Positions 1-7,936 are shown, counted from the stretch's first letter. The stretch: DNA of 15,099 nucleotides from an uncultured Lachnospiraceae bacterium (GCA_910588535.1 CAJUOO010000072.1:1-15099); one strand, 5' to 3'. The notes: generated from the sequence alone by a model not told the origin. Numbers and translations: made by a program.

Positions 1-126
1 TAAAAACAAAATTGGATAAATCCATGCAAAAATCGGGATACACCATTCTCCATTAGACATTACATAGATTAAAAAAATTAAGATTATGAAAACTGCAAAT
101 CGGTTATTTTTCAAAAGTTTTTTCAT
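1..126 (-). CDS. N-terminal part of a membrane protein (cut by window edge)
   Basis: An open frame of 42 codons starts at ATG 126-124 and runs off the left edge without a stop. AAGGAG lies 8 bases before the ATG, which is a good ribosome binding site. The product begins with MKKLLKNNRF, then a strongly hydrophobic stretch (about residues 11-22), a short MSNGEWCIP segment, and a second hydrophobic stretch (about 30-42). This is the pattern of a polytopic membrane protein or one with an N-terminal anchor. The second part faintly recalls the start of apolipoprotein N-acyltransferase or carbon-nitrogen hydrolase-like membrane proteins, but too little is visible to name it. It lies directly downstream of the relaxase scar on the same strand. 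Confidence 0.6.
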   Translation of the reverse strand, partial: MKKLLKNNRFAVFIILIFLIYVMSNGEWCIPIFAWIYPILFL

Positions 127-243
127 TGCTAAACTCCTTGCTTACATTCATTTTTTACCTCTAACCGAATACCACAATCACATTCACATTTCTATCAGTT
201 TTTCATTATATTTCTTCCTCCCTCCGCTTAGTTTTGTCTCTTA

Positions 244-510
244 TTATGCTGTCGGCTCTCGGTCAATTCCCTGTTCCTTAAAAAAGCGGTGTTCCCAATG
301 TACCGCAATCCCTAACTGCTCATTAGTAGCATTGATTGTGTCGGCTAAATCTTTACGCCACACTTTAGCGTTTTCTTGGCTGTTCCAGTCGGTGCTTTCT
401 ATGGTCTGACATTTCCACTGTTTACGGTTGCGCTTATCCACTTTCTGCTGTCCTGTCTTTTTATCAACAAAGGGAACGCGCTCCCCGTTTTCATCAAGGA
501 CATAAACCTT
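244..510 (-). pseudogene. Truncated MobA/MobL-type relaxase fragment
   Basis: Reading the minus strand, about 88 residues are open from about position 510 to the stop at 244-246. They run KVYVLDENGERVPF, then QWKCQTIESTDWNSQ, then AKVWRKDLADTINA, and end LGIDREPTA-like (GIDREPTA) before two stop codons. This resembles the middle of MobA/MobL-family relaxases of Firmicutes plasmids and conjugative elements, where the end of the catalytic part is followed by a long C-terminal region. Here the N-terminal catalytic tyrosine and histidine region and everything after REPT are missing, and no start codon with a ribosome binding site precedes it. Upstream it is fused to group II intron sequence. It is a dead fragment of a mobilisation gene. 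Family assignment is from recognition of the motif pattern; a similar mobilisation protein is possible. Confidence 0.65.
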
Positions 511-549
511 GCAGCCATCTCGATGCAGAACTGGCCATACAGACGCTAA

Positions 550-677
550 AGACAGCCTTTTGCCGCCACCTTCCTTCAGATTCCATCCGGCAATAGACAG
601 GTCTTAGCTGTATCCTTCCCACTACCAGAACGGATTGGGGACTTTCACTCGTTAGAAACGTGCGCCGCAAGGCGCAC
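550..677 (-). mobile_element. 5' fragment of a bacterial class C group II intron
   Basis: The minus strand from 677 begins GTGCGCC, matching the GUGYG 5' end of group II introns, as a hairpin with arms GTGCGCC/GGCGCAC. It continues with GAGTGAAAGTCCCC, GTAGTGGGAAGGAT and then ATGGAATCTGAAGGAAG followed by GGCGGCAAA. The last block is a hallmark of domain I in class C introns, as in the Oceanobacillus iheyensis intron, which has nearly the same words in the same order. Class C introns insert just after Rho-independent terminators, and this 5' end sits 8 bases past the hairpin at 686-718. No domain V, maturase gene or 3' end is present: the intron sequence stops around 510-560 and relaxase sequence follows. 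The exact junction cannot be placed by eye. Confidence 0.7.
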
Positions 678-679
678 AA

Positions 680-718
680 TAACAATCGAGTAGGAGAACA
701 CTCTCTTCTCCTACTCGA
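680..718 (-). terminator. Terminator of the ABC transporter operon
   Basis: A perfect 13-bp stem (686-698 with 706-718, TCGAGTAGGAGAA and its complement) with a 7-base loop lies 28 bases downstream of the lipoprotein stop codon. On the minus strand it is followed by TTGTTATT, a moderately T-rich tail. It is well placed to end the transporter transcript. It is also the likely insertion target of the class C intron fragment, which starts right after the tail. Confidence 0.7.
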
Positions 719-745
719 CCTCTCACACTCTATCTTAATTCACTA

Positions 746-2518
746 TTAATTCCAAGGAAGCTTTGTTGTATTGCCAGCCTCGTAAGCTGCTTTTCTCTCA
801 TCAATAATTTCCTGATAGCCTGCCTCCAAGAACTTCTGTGCCTCTTCCTGATAAATAGCATCAAATTCTTCTGGCTTACACTTTGTCAATCTAACACTTG
901 CCTCCTGATATGCACTAAGCAGTGTAGCAGAATATTCTGCCTCTGATTTAATCTCTACAGAGAAGATAGGATCAGAATATGCATGCTGTGCATCAGCGAT
1001 CTCTTTTAATACATAGTAATTGTCAATCATAGCCTGCGTAAAGTCCTGAGGAATACCCTGAGGAGCAATTGCCGCGATACTCTGCTCGATTGTTCCATCT
1101 ACCTTCAAAGCATGTACTACACAAGTCATATCAATATTACAGTTATGATTTAACATCTCTGTTCCTCTGTAATCACCATCAACCTTTGGAAGTCCGTCCT
1201 CACCTAATGTATAAGTAACACCCTCGATACCATTTTCCATAGTAAACAGTACATCCTGTCCATTACTATCCTTACCTGCCAGCATCCACTCCATATACAT
1301 CCACGCTGCCTTTAACTGGTCCTCGGATGCCAAGCTGCTGAAGCCGACAATCATACCAAATGGATTATCTGCACGATTCTGAGGGAAATCTATCACGCCG
1401 GGCTCTACACATGCCGTGCTGGAAGCGATAGCAAGCTCACCGTCAGGATTATTCTCATAGAACGCCTTTAACCAGTCAACATTTGCGCTCATATAACCAC
1501 CATACTGATAAGTCTTTCCATTAATAAAATCTGTCTTCTGCTGGCTACTTGTATTTCCATCTGCTCCATCTGCATCCAGCTCATACTCAGGAGAATACCA
1601 ACCCATATTGTACTCTGCATTTTGTCTCTTTAACATCTGATAGGTAGGCTCCCATGAAAGAGAAGGAGTTCCCAAAGAAGAGTGCATTGCCCACTCAGCC
1701 TCATCAACCGGATATTTTCTAAAACCAAAATTCTGGCAGTATGCTGTAGTTGGAAGGGACAATGGCAAAGGTGCCTGATCGGTAAGACCTGCCTCAATTA
1801 TCTTGTTGAGTGCGTCCTTGTGCTCCTCATAGCTTTCTGGAACCTTCTCATAACCAACCTGTCTTAACCAGTCCATTCTCACAAATGTTACAAAGCTGTA
1901 GCTTGTATTATAGTAAGGTCTCTCAGACAATACAAAATATGTCTGTCCATTAATATCTGTATAAGCCAACTGATTATTGTCCACCATCTTCTGATAATAG
2001 GTAGGTGCTACCTGCTTAAATTCATCTAGATCGATCACCTGCATAGCGCCATTGCTTGCCCACTCAGCTACCTTCGGGTAATCGTACTCCATAAGAATCG
2101 TAGGTGTGTCATCCGCTGCGATAAGCAAATTATATTTTGTCATAACATCGCCACGAGGAATTGCCACATACTCTACATCCACATTATATTTGTCACCGAA
2201 CTCTGTCTGTACCCATTTTGTCCAGTAGTTATCATCTACTGCCGGATATCCCTCCTTAGAACGGTCATATACAGGAACCGTGATATGTACACGCTCTGCA
2301 AATGGAGTCCATCCATCAATACCTGCCACATCATTAGCTGCCGGCGTTGTGGCATCATTATTAGCAGGAGCTGCTGTTGTGCTGCCTCCGCTTGCTGTCG
2401 TAGGAGCCGCTGTTGTATTGTTGGACGGCGTAGAATCATTGCCGCAGGCAGAAAGACTTCCCACCATCATCGCACTTGTCATGGCAAGCGCAATTGCTTT
2501 TTTCCAGTTTTTCTTCAT
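746..2518 (-). CDS. Carbohydrate ABC transporter substrate-binding lipoprotein
   Basis: 590 residues. A lipoprotein signal peptide is plain: MKKNWKKAIA, a hydrophobic core, and the lipobox LSAC with the lipidated cysteine at residue 25. A low-complexity linker rich in Thr, Ala, Asn and Pro (about 30-63) tethers the binding domain to the outer face of the membrane. The rest has the extracellular solute-binding protein family 1 layout, of the long LplA-like type found with oligosaccharide importers. The start is fixed by AGGAGG seven bases before ATG. It is the third gene of the operon, 137 bases after the second permease, and ends at a terminator. It probably captures an oligosaccharide and passes it to the two permeases. 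The ligand is not readable from sequence; the nearby GH2 enzyme suggests a uronic-acid-bearing glycan (inference). Confidence 0.9.
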   Translation of the reverse strand: MKKNWKKAIALAMTSAMMVGSLSACGNDSTPSNNTTAAPTTASGGSTTAAPANNDATTPAANDVAGIDGWTPFAERVHITVPVYDRSKEGYPAVDDNYWTKWVQTEFGDKYNVDVEYVAIPRGDVMTKYNLLIAADDTPTILMEYDYPKVAEWASNGAMQVIDLDEFKQVAPTYYQKMVDNNQLAYTDINGQTYFVLSERPYYNTSYSFVTFVRMDWLRQVGYEKVPESYEEHKDALNKIIEAGLTDQAPLPLSLPTTAYCQNFGFRKYPVDEAEWAMHSSLGTPSLSWEPTYQMLKRQNAEYNMGWYSPEYELDADGADGNTSSQQKTDFINGKTYQYGGYMSANVDWLKAFYENNPDGELAIASSTACVEPGVIDFPQNRADNPFGMIVGFSSLASEDQLKAAWMYMEWMLAGKDSNGQDVLFTMENGIEGVTYTLGEDGLPKVDGDYRGTEMLNHNCNIDMTCVVHALKVDGTIEQSIAAIAPQGIPQDFTQAMIDNYYVLKEIADAQHAYSDPIFSVEIKSEAEYSATLLSAYQEASVRLTKCKPEEFDAIYQEEAQKFLEAGYQEIIDERKAAYEAGNTTKLPWN

Positions 2519-2655
2519 ATTTTTTCCTCCTTTTAAGTCAAAGTGAATGATTATCCCCCACTTTGCTGTTTAAAATACATTCCTTACATTATAATTGCAA
2601 ATGTATCTATAGAAACCCGACCCCTCGGATTACTACCATCGTTGATATCGAACGC
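2519..2655 (-). promoter_or_regulatory. Leader between permease and lipoprotein genes: small hairpin and possible internal promoter
   Basis: The 137-base gap on the minus strand contains a perfect TATAAT (2588-2593) with only a weak -35 match (about TTTCTA) upstream. It also contains a 7-bp inverted repeat, CAAAGTG (2539-2545) and CACTTTG (2559-2565), just before the lipoprotein ribosome binding site. In sugar ABC operons the binding protein is usually made in excess of the permeases, and a second promoter or an RNA-stabilising hairpin here would serve that. Both functions are inferred; only the motifs are seen. Confidence 0.35.
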
Positions 2656-3573
2656 TCATCCCTTAACCGCTCCGACCATAACACCCTTGACGAAATATTT
2701 TTGCAAAAATGGATATATACACATAATTGGTATTGTCGCAAACATAACGGCTGCTGCCTGATATACCTCAGGGGTACTTGTCACCTGAGCCGCCTCTGAG
2801 AGACTTGCAGCACTGTCGGCCGCTGACTTCACCATATTGCTCAATATATATTGAATTGGCTGTAATGCCTTTCTTGTAATATAGTATTTCGCATCCGCGT
2901 AGGAATTCCAGCGCCCCACCGCATAGAACAAACTCAATGTAGCGATAATTGGCTTCGAGAGCGGCAGTACGATTCGGAATAAAATCGTAAAATTCGTCGC
3001 ACCGTCCAAAAACGCGGACTCCTCCAAACTGTCTGGTATAGAAGACTGGAAGAAGCTCTTCATAATCAGCATGTTATATGGTGAGAATATCAGTGGAAGA
3101 ATCAACACCCACATAGTATTCAACAGATTAAGCTGCTTCATAAGCAAATATGACGGAATTAAGCCTGCACTGAAATACATTGTCAGCATCAATAAGATAG
3201 AGATAACTCCCCGCCCCTTTAACCTTTTCTTAGATAAGGGATATGCCGCACAAGTACAGACCACCATACCAAGTATTGTAAATATAATTGTCAACTCTAC
3301 AGAATAGATCATTGCATGCGTCATCTGACCATCGAGGAACAGGGAACGATACGCATTGATATTAAAGCCCTTCGGCCAAAAATACACGCTCTTTGACAGC
3401 ACTGCTGTATTGCTGCTCAAGGATTTTGCAAGCAGATGCACAAATGGCATTACACAGGTTAAGCACAGCAATACAAGCACTATCATAATAAGAACATCGC
3501 CGATTTTTATTTTATGTACGCCATGTATTCCTTCAAAGCGGGAATCTTCTTCATTTACATTTTTATTCGCCAT
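2656..3573 (-). CDS. Carbohydrate ABC transporter permease (LplC/YtcP-like)
   Basis: Inner-membrane half-channel of the importer, 305 residues from the chosen start. It has about six hydrophobic segments, the first at about residues 26-49, and the ABC-permease EAA loop as EESAFLDGATNF with a following RIVLPLSKP (about 184-208), which docks onto the ATPase. The C-terminus KGVMVGAVKG is typical of the LplC subfamily. ATG at 3573 is preferred to the in-frame TTG at 3579, because the AAAGGAGG site lies 9 bases from the ATG but only 3 from the TTG. It follows the first permease closely, and its ribosome binding site overlaps the stop codon of that gene, so the two are probably translationally coupled. 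No ATPase gene is linked. Confidence 0.9.
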   Translation of the reverse strand: MANKNVNEEDSRFEGIHGVHKIKIGDVLIMIVLVLLCLTCVMPFVHLLAKSLSSNTAVLSKSVYFWPKGFNINAYRSLFLDGQMTHAMIYSVELTIIFTILGMVVCTCAAYPLSKKRLKGRGVISILLMLTMYFSAGLIPSYLLMKQLNLLNTMWVLILPLIFSPYNMLIMKSFFQSSIPDSLEESAFLDGATNFTILFRIVLPLSKPIIATLSLFYAVGRWNSYADAKYYITRKALQPIQYILSNMVKSAADSAASLSEAAQVTSTPEVYQAAAVMFATIPIMCIYPFLQKYFVKGVMVGAVKG

Positions 3574-3588
3574 CTTCAATTCCCTCCT

Positions 3589-4539
3589 TTAAATCAAACC
3601 ATCTTCGCCAAGCATCTTGGCAAATTTATCCGTCGCCAGAACCAAAATCAGACCGGTAAGTGACTGGAACAATCCTACCGCTGTCGCCCTGCTATAATTT
3701 CCGCCGGACAAGCCCTTATCATAAATATAGATAGCAAGCTGATACTGGAAATCACGAACCTGAACATTATCAAAGGAATCCAAACGCTCAAAGTTACTTC
3801 CCATCACACGTCCAAGATTCATAATCAACAATGTAACAATCGTTCCCTTTATGCTGGGAAGCGTAATACTCCAAATCTTCTGCCAGCGATTTGCTCCGTC
3901 AATATCTGCCGCCTCATACAGCTCTCCGTTAATACCTGTGATCGCCGCAAGATATATGATGGTTCCCCATCCCATCGTCTGCCATACATAGATTAACAGA
4001 TATGTAACTGCCCAGTGCCATTTCTCTGACAGGAATGGAATACCTTCCTTAATCACTCCCATATTCATCAGCCATATATTAATAAGACCAGTAGAGGGCT
4101 TAAACAAATACAATGCCACACTGCCAATAATAACCCAAGAAAGGAAATGCGGCAGATACAGGATTGTCTGTGTCAACTTTTTGAATTTAGGATATCGAAG
4201 CTCATTTAATAAAAGTGCCAGCAAAATCGGCATAGGAAAACCAACCAGCAAATCAAGACAATTAAATACTAAGGAGTTTCTAAGTGCCCTTATAAAATCC
4301 TTATCTTTAAATATCTTTTGGAACGTCTCAAATCCAACCCACTCGCTCCCTGCATATCCCTTTGCTGGTTTATAATCCATAAATGCCATGCGAAGTCCCG
4401 GATATGCCATATAATTAAACAGAATTACGCAGACTATGGGAAATATAAGCAAAACATATAACTGCCAGTCCCTTTTTAAATATACTGCCAATCCTTTCTT
4501 CCGGGGCATAGGCGCTACTTCCATCTTCTTATTCTCCAT
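3589..4539 (-). CDS. Carbohydrate ABC transporter permease (LplB-like)
   Basis: 316 residues, partner channel subunit and first gene of the operon. A cytoplasmic start rich in Lys and Arg (MENKKMEVAPMPRKKG) is followed by about six membrane segments. The EAA loop is intact: LYEAADIDGANRWQKI with LPSI after it (about residues 207-230). The segment around FNYMAYPGLRMAF just after the first helix fits LplB-type permeases of polysaccharide importers. The start has GAGGAGGGG seven to eight bases upstream. Transcription most likely begins near 4631 from a control region shared with the divergent AraC-type regulator. Confidence 0.9.
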   Translation of the reverse strand: MENKKMEVAPMPRKKGLAVYLKRDWQLYVLLIFPIVCVILFNYMAYPGLRMAFMDYKPAKGYAGSEWVGFETFQKIFKDKDFIRALRNSLVFNCLDLLVGFPMPILLALLLNELRYPKFKKLTQTILYLPHFLSWVIIGSVALYLFKPSTGLINIWLMNMGVIKEGIPFLSEKWHWAVTYLLIYVWQTMGWGTIIYLAAITGINGELYEAADIDGANRWQKIWSITLPSIKGTIVTLLIMNLGRVMGSNFERLDSFDNVQVRDFQYQLAIYIYDKGLSGGNYSRATAVGLFQSLTGLILVLATDKFAKMLGEDGLI

Positions 4540-4637
4540 GCTTTCCCCTCCTCGATTCGTATGATAGCAATTAGGGTTTTGTATATTTTGTCCGTTTTCA
4601 CGCCCTAATTCTTGATTTATATGTACATATTACACAA

Positions 4638-4666
4638 TTTATACCCGAAAATCTAGGCAATTTTCT
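4638..4666 (-). promoter_or_regulatory. Probable activator-dependent promoter of the transporter operon
   Basis: On the minus strand a -10-like TATAAA lies at 4638-4643, about 100 bases ahead of the first permease start. No good -35 is found at the right distance (about 4661-4666). The inner copy of the direct repeat at 4668 begins where the -35 should be. A good -10 with a poor -35 next to a candidate activator site is the usual design of AraC-activated promoters. The assignment is inferred. Confidence 0.4.
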
Positions 4667-4667
4667 T

Positions 4668-4727
4668 ATAAAACAACGCATTTTCAGCCATTTATATTTC
4701 AAATGAAATAAAACAAAGCATTTTCGA
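4668..4727. promoter_or_regulatory. Direct repeat, candidate AraC-type operator
   Basis: Two copies of an 18-base word occur in the same orientation: ATAAAACAACGCATTTTC at 4668-4685 and ATAAAACAAAGCATTTTC at 4708-4725, differing at one base. The start-to-start distance is exactly 40 bp, close to four helical turns, so both copies face the same side of the DNA. They lie in the intergenic region between the transporter operon and the AraC-family gene, just upstream of the transporter promoter. AraC-family proteins bind direct repeats, so this is the natural site for the neighbouring regulator. No further copy was noticed near the other genes of the window. Confidence 0.55.
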
Positions 4728-4771
4728 GCTTTTTCTACTCATTTCCGGTGATACCCACCATTTTGTGCTAG

Positions 4772-4800
4772 TTGAAAAAAAAGTACTTTTTTAGTATACT
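4772..4800 (+). promoter_or_regulatory. Sigma-A type promoter of the AraC-family regulator
   Basis: TTGAAA (4772-4777) and TATACT (4795-4800) are separated by exactly 17 bases, close to the vegetative consensus. The expected transcription start is near 4807, leaving a short leader before the ribosome binding site and ATG at 4836. The promoter lies 45 bases from the outer copy of the direct repeat, so binding there could also affect it. Confidence 0.65.
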
Positions 4801-4835
4801 GATGAAAAGAACGAGAACAAAAGAAAGGAAGACCT

Positions 4836-5777
4836 ATGCCAAAAAAGCAGAAAACCATAACGGAATATCGTCCTTATACCATGCCTGCTGCTTTTCCGGT
4901 ACTCATCTTATCCGGGGACAGATGGCATATTTCTGATGTGAAAAGCGACCGTCTTCATTTCCACAACTGCTTGGAAATTGGCATCTGTCTAGCACAGTCA
5001 GGCTATATGGAATTTGAGGGGATTCCTGTGGCTTTCCGTGAGGGAGATATTTCTTGTGTTCCCCGCAATCTCCCTCACACTACCTACAGTTCTCCGGGAG
5101 AGTTAAGTCTGTGGACTTATATCTTCCTCAATCCCGATGAACTATTTCATCAAATGTATCCGGGAAGTAGTACTGCCTTCCCAGATCTTTCCATGGCAAA
5201 CATTCCTAACTTTCGTTTTATCTATCACAGGGAGGACTATCCCAAAATACATTTCCTTGCCACCTCGGCTGCTGAGGAACTGGAAAAAAAACCTGAAAAC
5301 TACCAGATAACCGTGCGCTCTCTTCTTCTGGCACTCTGTATGGAGATCCAGCGCTGTCAGATACAAGCTAAAGTTACCTCTCCCCAATCTGAGATTGGGG
5401 ATGGAAAGATGGCGATCGCGCCTGCACTTGATTATATCCATAAAAACTATATGCTGGATTTTACCGTAAAAGATCTAGCTGACTTATGTCATTTGAGCGA
5501 AACACACTTCCGGCGCATCTTTCACTCTATTATGAGGATGCCGCCGCTAGAATTTATCAACAACACACGTATTTATCATGCCTGCACATTATTAAAAACC
5601 ACGGAAGAGTCCATCCTCTATATCTCAGGTCAGGTCGGCTATAATTCCGTATCCACCTTTAACCGCTGCTTTGCCAAATCTATGGGGACATCTCCCAGAA
5701 ATTGGAGGAAAACTGTTCTTTTCGAGGAAGGGCGAATCGAACTTGGCGCTGTGGAACAGTATCCGGGATGGCTATAA
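4836..5777 (+). CDS. AraC-family transcriptional regulator
   Basis: 313 residues. The N-terminal half looks like a cupin-type sensing domain: RLHFHNCLEIGICLAQSG (about 39-56) followed by REGDISCVPRNLPHT (68-82), as in AraC_binding proteins. The C-terminal 100 residues are a complete double helix-turn-helix: VKDLADLCHLSETHFRRIF (211-229) and SGQVGYNSVSTFNRCFAK (264-281) followed by GTSPRNWRK. The start has GAAAGGAAG shortly upstream. It is divergent from the transporter operon and is followed by the GH2 gene on the same strand. It probably senses an imported sugar and activates the transporter and perhaps the GH2 gene; the direct repeat at 4668-4727 is the likely target. Confidence 0.9.
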   Translation: MPKKQKTITEYRPYTMPAAFPVLILSGDRWHISDVKSDRLHFHNCLEIGICLAQSGYMEFEGIPVAFREGDISCVPRNLPHTTYSSPGELSLWTYIFLNPDELFHQMYPGSSTAFPDLSMANIPNFRFIYHREDYPKIHFLATSAAEELEKKPENYQITVRSLLLALCMEIQRCQIQAKVTSPQSEIGDGKMAIAPALDYIHKNYMLDFTVKDLADLCHLSETHFRRIFHSIMRMPPLEFINNTRIYHACTLLKTTEESILYISGQVGYNSVSTFNRCFAKSMGTSPRNWRKTVLFEEGRIELGAVEQYPGWL

Positions 5778-5918
5778 GTACACGATATATATGTAATAAC
5801 ATCCGAAAACCATGTGCTCTCTGTCTGGCACTACCATAATAAATGTAAAATACAATTCAATTAACATCAACTACATTCACACACATCCCTAGCATCTATA
5901 AGGAAAGGAGAATCTATT

Positions 5919-7577
5919 ATGCTACGATTATTTGAACAGCACCAGATAAGAAAGGTGCAAGAACTCGAAGGTATGTGGGACTTTCAGATGGAAGGCTTTG
6001 ATGGAAATTACCGCCTTCCTGTACCGGGATGCTGGGAACAACACCCCTCCTTTAGTCGTCACAGAGGAAGAGGGATTTACACAAAAGAACTGCTTCTTGA
6101 CCATTCTGGCACAATCTGTCTTACCTTTAAAGGCGTCAGTCACACGGCTGATGTCTATTTTGACGGCGAAAAAATTGTACATCATTACAATGCATTTACT
6201 CCCTTCTCCGTGATAATTCAACATGTGTCAAAGGGCAAACACAAGTTAAAAGTAAGTGTTGACAATACCTTTGGTGAGCACTCCGCCCTACATGTGCCTA
6301 ATGACTATTATACCTACGGTGGCATCACAAGACCCGTGGCAATGGAATACCTGCCTGATGCATATATAAAATCAATTCAATTTCTTCCATATAAAAAAGA
6401 AAATCAGTGGCATGCCAGAATGGAGATAGCTGTGGCTAACCTCTCAGAGAAATCAGCTAATCTTTCTCTTTCCTGCCATATTGCAGATACTACCATTCAC
6501 TCTAATTCCGCATGTCTTGATGGAAACAGCGAGATGAGTTTCACCTTTGACCATCCATTCCCTTCTGTTGAAGAATGGTCTACCTCCAATCCATCACTTT
6601 ATCTGCTCCACGCCATTCTTTCCATCGATGGAGAAGCAATAGATGATCAGATTGAGCGCGTTGGCTTTCGCACCATATCCCTTAAAGATGGCTCACTTCT
6701 GCTTAACGGCAAGCCTATTTTCCTAAAGGGATTTAATCGCCATGAAGATTATGCCGCTCTAGGATGTTCTCTGCCTCTACAGCTTATGGTTCAAGACATG
6801 GATTTGCTTCAGGATCTGGGCGCCAATGCCGTGCGAACTTGTCATTATCCAAATGATGAGCGTTTTCTAGATCTGTGCGATGAGCGTGGTATACTTGTGT
6901 GGGAGGAAAATCATGCACGTGGGCTGTCTCTGGAACGGATGCAAAATCCTAACTTTGACAAGCAGTGCGAGGACTGTATACAGGAAATGATTGAAAATCA
7001 TTATAACCATCCTTCCATTCTTATATGGGGAATATTAAATGAATGTGCCAGCGACACAAAAGAAGGCCGTGCAAAATACAAGCGCCAATATGAACAGATT
7101 AAGCGCCTTGATGCTTCCAGACCAACCACATCGGCAACCTGTCGACATTTTACGGATATTTGCCTTGACCTGCCTGATATAGTCTCTGTAAATCTCTATC
7201 CACGCTGGTATGAAAATATGTCAGTAGAAGAATGTTGCCGTAAAGAATTAGAATGGATCTCTTCCACACCGGGAAATGGAAAGCCGATAATTGTGAGTGA
7301 GATGGGAGCCGGAGCTGTCTACGGCTACCGTGATCGCACAAAAGCTAAGTGGAGCGAGGAACTTCAGGCAGAAATTATACGTGAATGTCTTGCTACCTAT
7401 ATGAATCAGAAGCAAATTACTGGCGTGTTTATCTGGCAATTTGCTGACTGTCGCGTCACGGAGGAAGAATGGTTTCAATCCCGCCCGCGCAGCCATAATA
7501 ACAAAGGAGTCGTAGACGAATATCGACGTCCAAAATTATCTTACGACGTTGTAAAAGAAATGTTTACAAACCGATAG
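5919..7577 (+). CDS. Glycoside hydrolase family 2, probable beta-glucuronidase (or beta-galacturonidase)
   Basis: 552 residues without signal peptide, so cytoplasmic. It hydrolyses terminal beta-linked sugars with retention. The GH2 order is complete: sugar-binding jelly-roll domain (about 1-150, with NDYYTYGGITRPV), Ig-like domain (about 150-250), and TIM barrel (about 255-552, opening with KGFNRHED). The acid/base is E375 in ILNEC and the nucleophile E461 in IVSEMGAG. HNNKGVVDEYRRPK near the end contains N527-x-K529, aligned with the NxK motif that binds the uronate carboxylate in beta-glucuronidases. Some gut GH2 enzymes with NxK cut beta-galacturonides instead. It is slightly shorter than the usual 600 residues, with no obvious catalytic loop insertion. 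AGGAAAGGAG sits 8 bases before ATG. It lies 141 bases after the regulator; no strong promoter was seen in the gap, so co-transcription is possible. Confidence 0.85.
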   Translation: MLRLFEQHQIRKVQELEGMWDFQMEGFDGNYRLPVPGCWEQHPSFSRHRGRGIYTKELLLDHSGTICLTFKGVSHTADVYFDGEKIVHHYNAFTPFSVIIQHVSKGKHKLKVSVDNTFGEHSALHVPNDYYTYGGITRPVAMEYLPDAYIKSIQFLPYKKENQWHARMEIAVANLSEKSANLSLSCHIADTTIHSNSACLDGNSEMSFTFDHPFPSVEEWSTSNPSLYLLHAILSIDGEAIDDQIERVGFRTISLKDGSLLLNGKPIFLKGFNRHEDYAALGCSLPLQLMVQDMDLLQDLGANAVRTCHYPNDERFLDLCDERGILVWEENHARGLSLERMQNPNFDKQCEDCIQEMIENHYNHPSILIWGILNECASDTKEGRAKYKRQYEQIKRLDASRPTTSATCRHFTDICLDLPDIVSVNLYPRWYENMSVEECCRKELEWISSTPGNGKPIIVSEMGAGAVYGYRDRTKAKWSEELQAEIIRECLATYMNQKQITGVFIWQFADCRVTEEEWFQSRPRSHNNKGVVDEYRRPKLSYDVVKEMFTNR

Positions 7578-7585
7578 ATATTATA

Positions 7586-7619
7586 TTTGGCAGGGAAATC
7601 AATTTCTCTGCCAAATTTT
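7586..7619 (+). terminator. Rho-independent terminator after the GH2 gene
   Basis: Eight bases past the GH2 stop codon, TTTGGCAGGGAAAT (7586-7599) pairs with ATTTCTCTGCCAAA (7602-7615), with one G-T pair and a very short loop, and is followed by a T-run (ATTTTG). This ends the AraC-GH2 transcription unit. Confidence 0.8.
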
Positions 7620-7795
7620 GCATCAAAACTCTTAGTGTGATTATGGTATTTTGATTTAAAAGAAACCTATATAAAAACAAATTATAGTTTGTAACATTGA
7701 TGGTATTGTTGACTTTGCTGCAAACACATAATTTACTTATATAATGAAATATCTGGAATTAAGGAGATGTCACACGAAGAAAAACATATACAGAA

Positions 7796-7936
7796 TATTA
7801 TAACATCTTGTAGGATGAGTTTTCTTTTATCATTTTCGAAAAAGGCCCGTGTAGCCAGTTCGCTGTTTTCCTCCGTCACCCTGCTCCTGCTTAGTGAAAA
7901 ACATAACGGATACTAAGCTCGTGAAATATCTCGCTT
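7796..7936. repeat. Composite repeat copy A, left part: half of a palindromic element
   Basis: From about 7796 the sequence matches the region starting near 14480 almost base for base, including TCTTGTAG-ATGAG and CAGTTCGCTGTTTTCCTC. 7849-7873 corresponds to the left arm of the hairpin at 14533-14674 and the inner GAAAAAC word is present, but the match stops at CTCGCTT (about 7936). The right arm and most of the AT-rich spacer found in copy B are absent here, apparently by an internal deletion. No coding potential. Confidence 0.7.

Noticed and set aside
127..172. 15-codon leader peptide just ahead of the membrane protein start
   Set aside because: It overlaps the real start region, has only a weak ribosome binding site, and shows no attenuator-like codon run.
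86..409. Plus-strand open frame of 107 codons
   Set aside because: It lies across the minus-strand membrane protein start and relaxase fragment, has no ribosome binding site, and its composition is that of a reverse-frame shadow.
494..685. Minus-strand frame of 63 codons ending CMASSASRWLQGLCP
   Set aside because: It runs through the group II intron domain I and out of frame into the relaxase fragment, so it is chance reading of RNA-type sequence.
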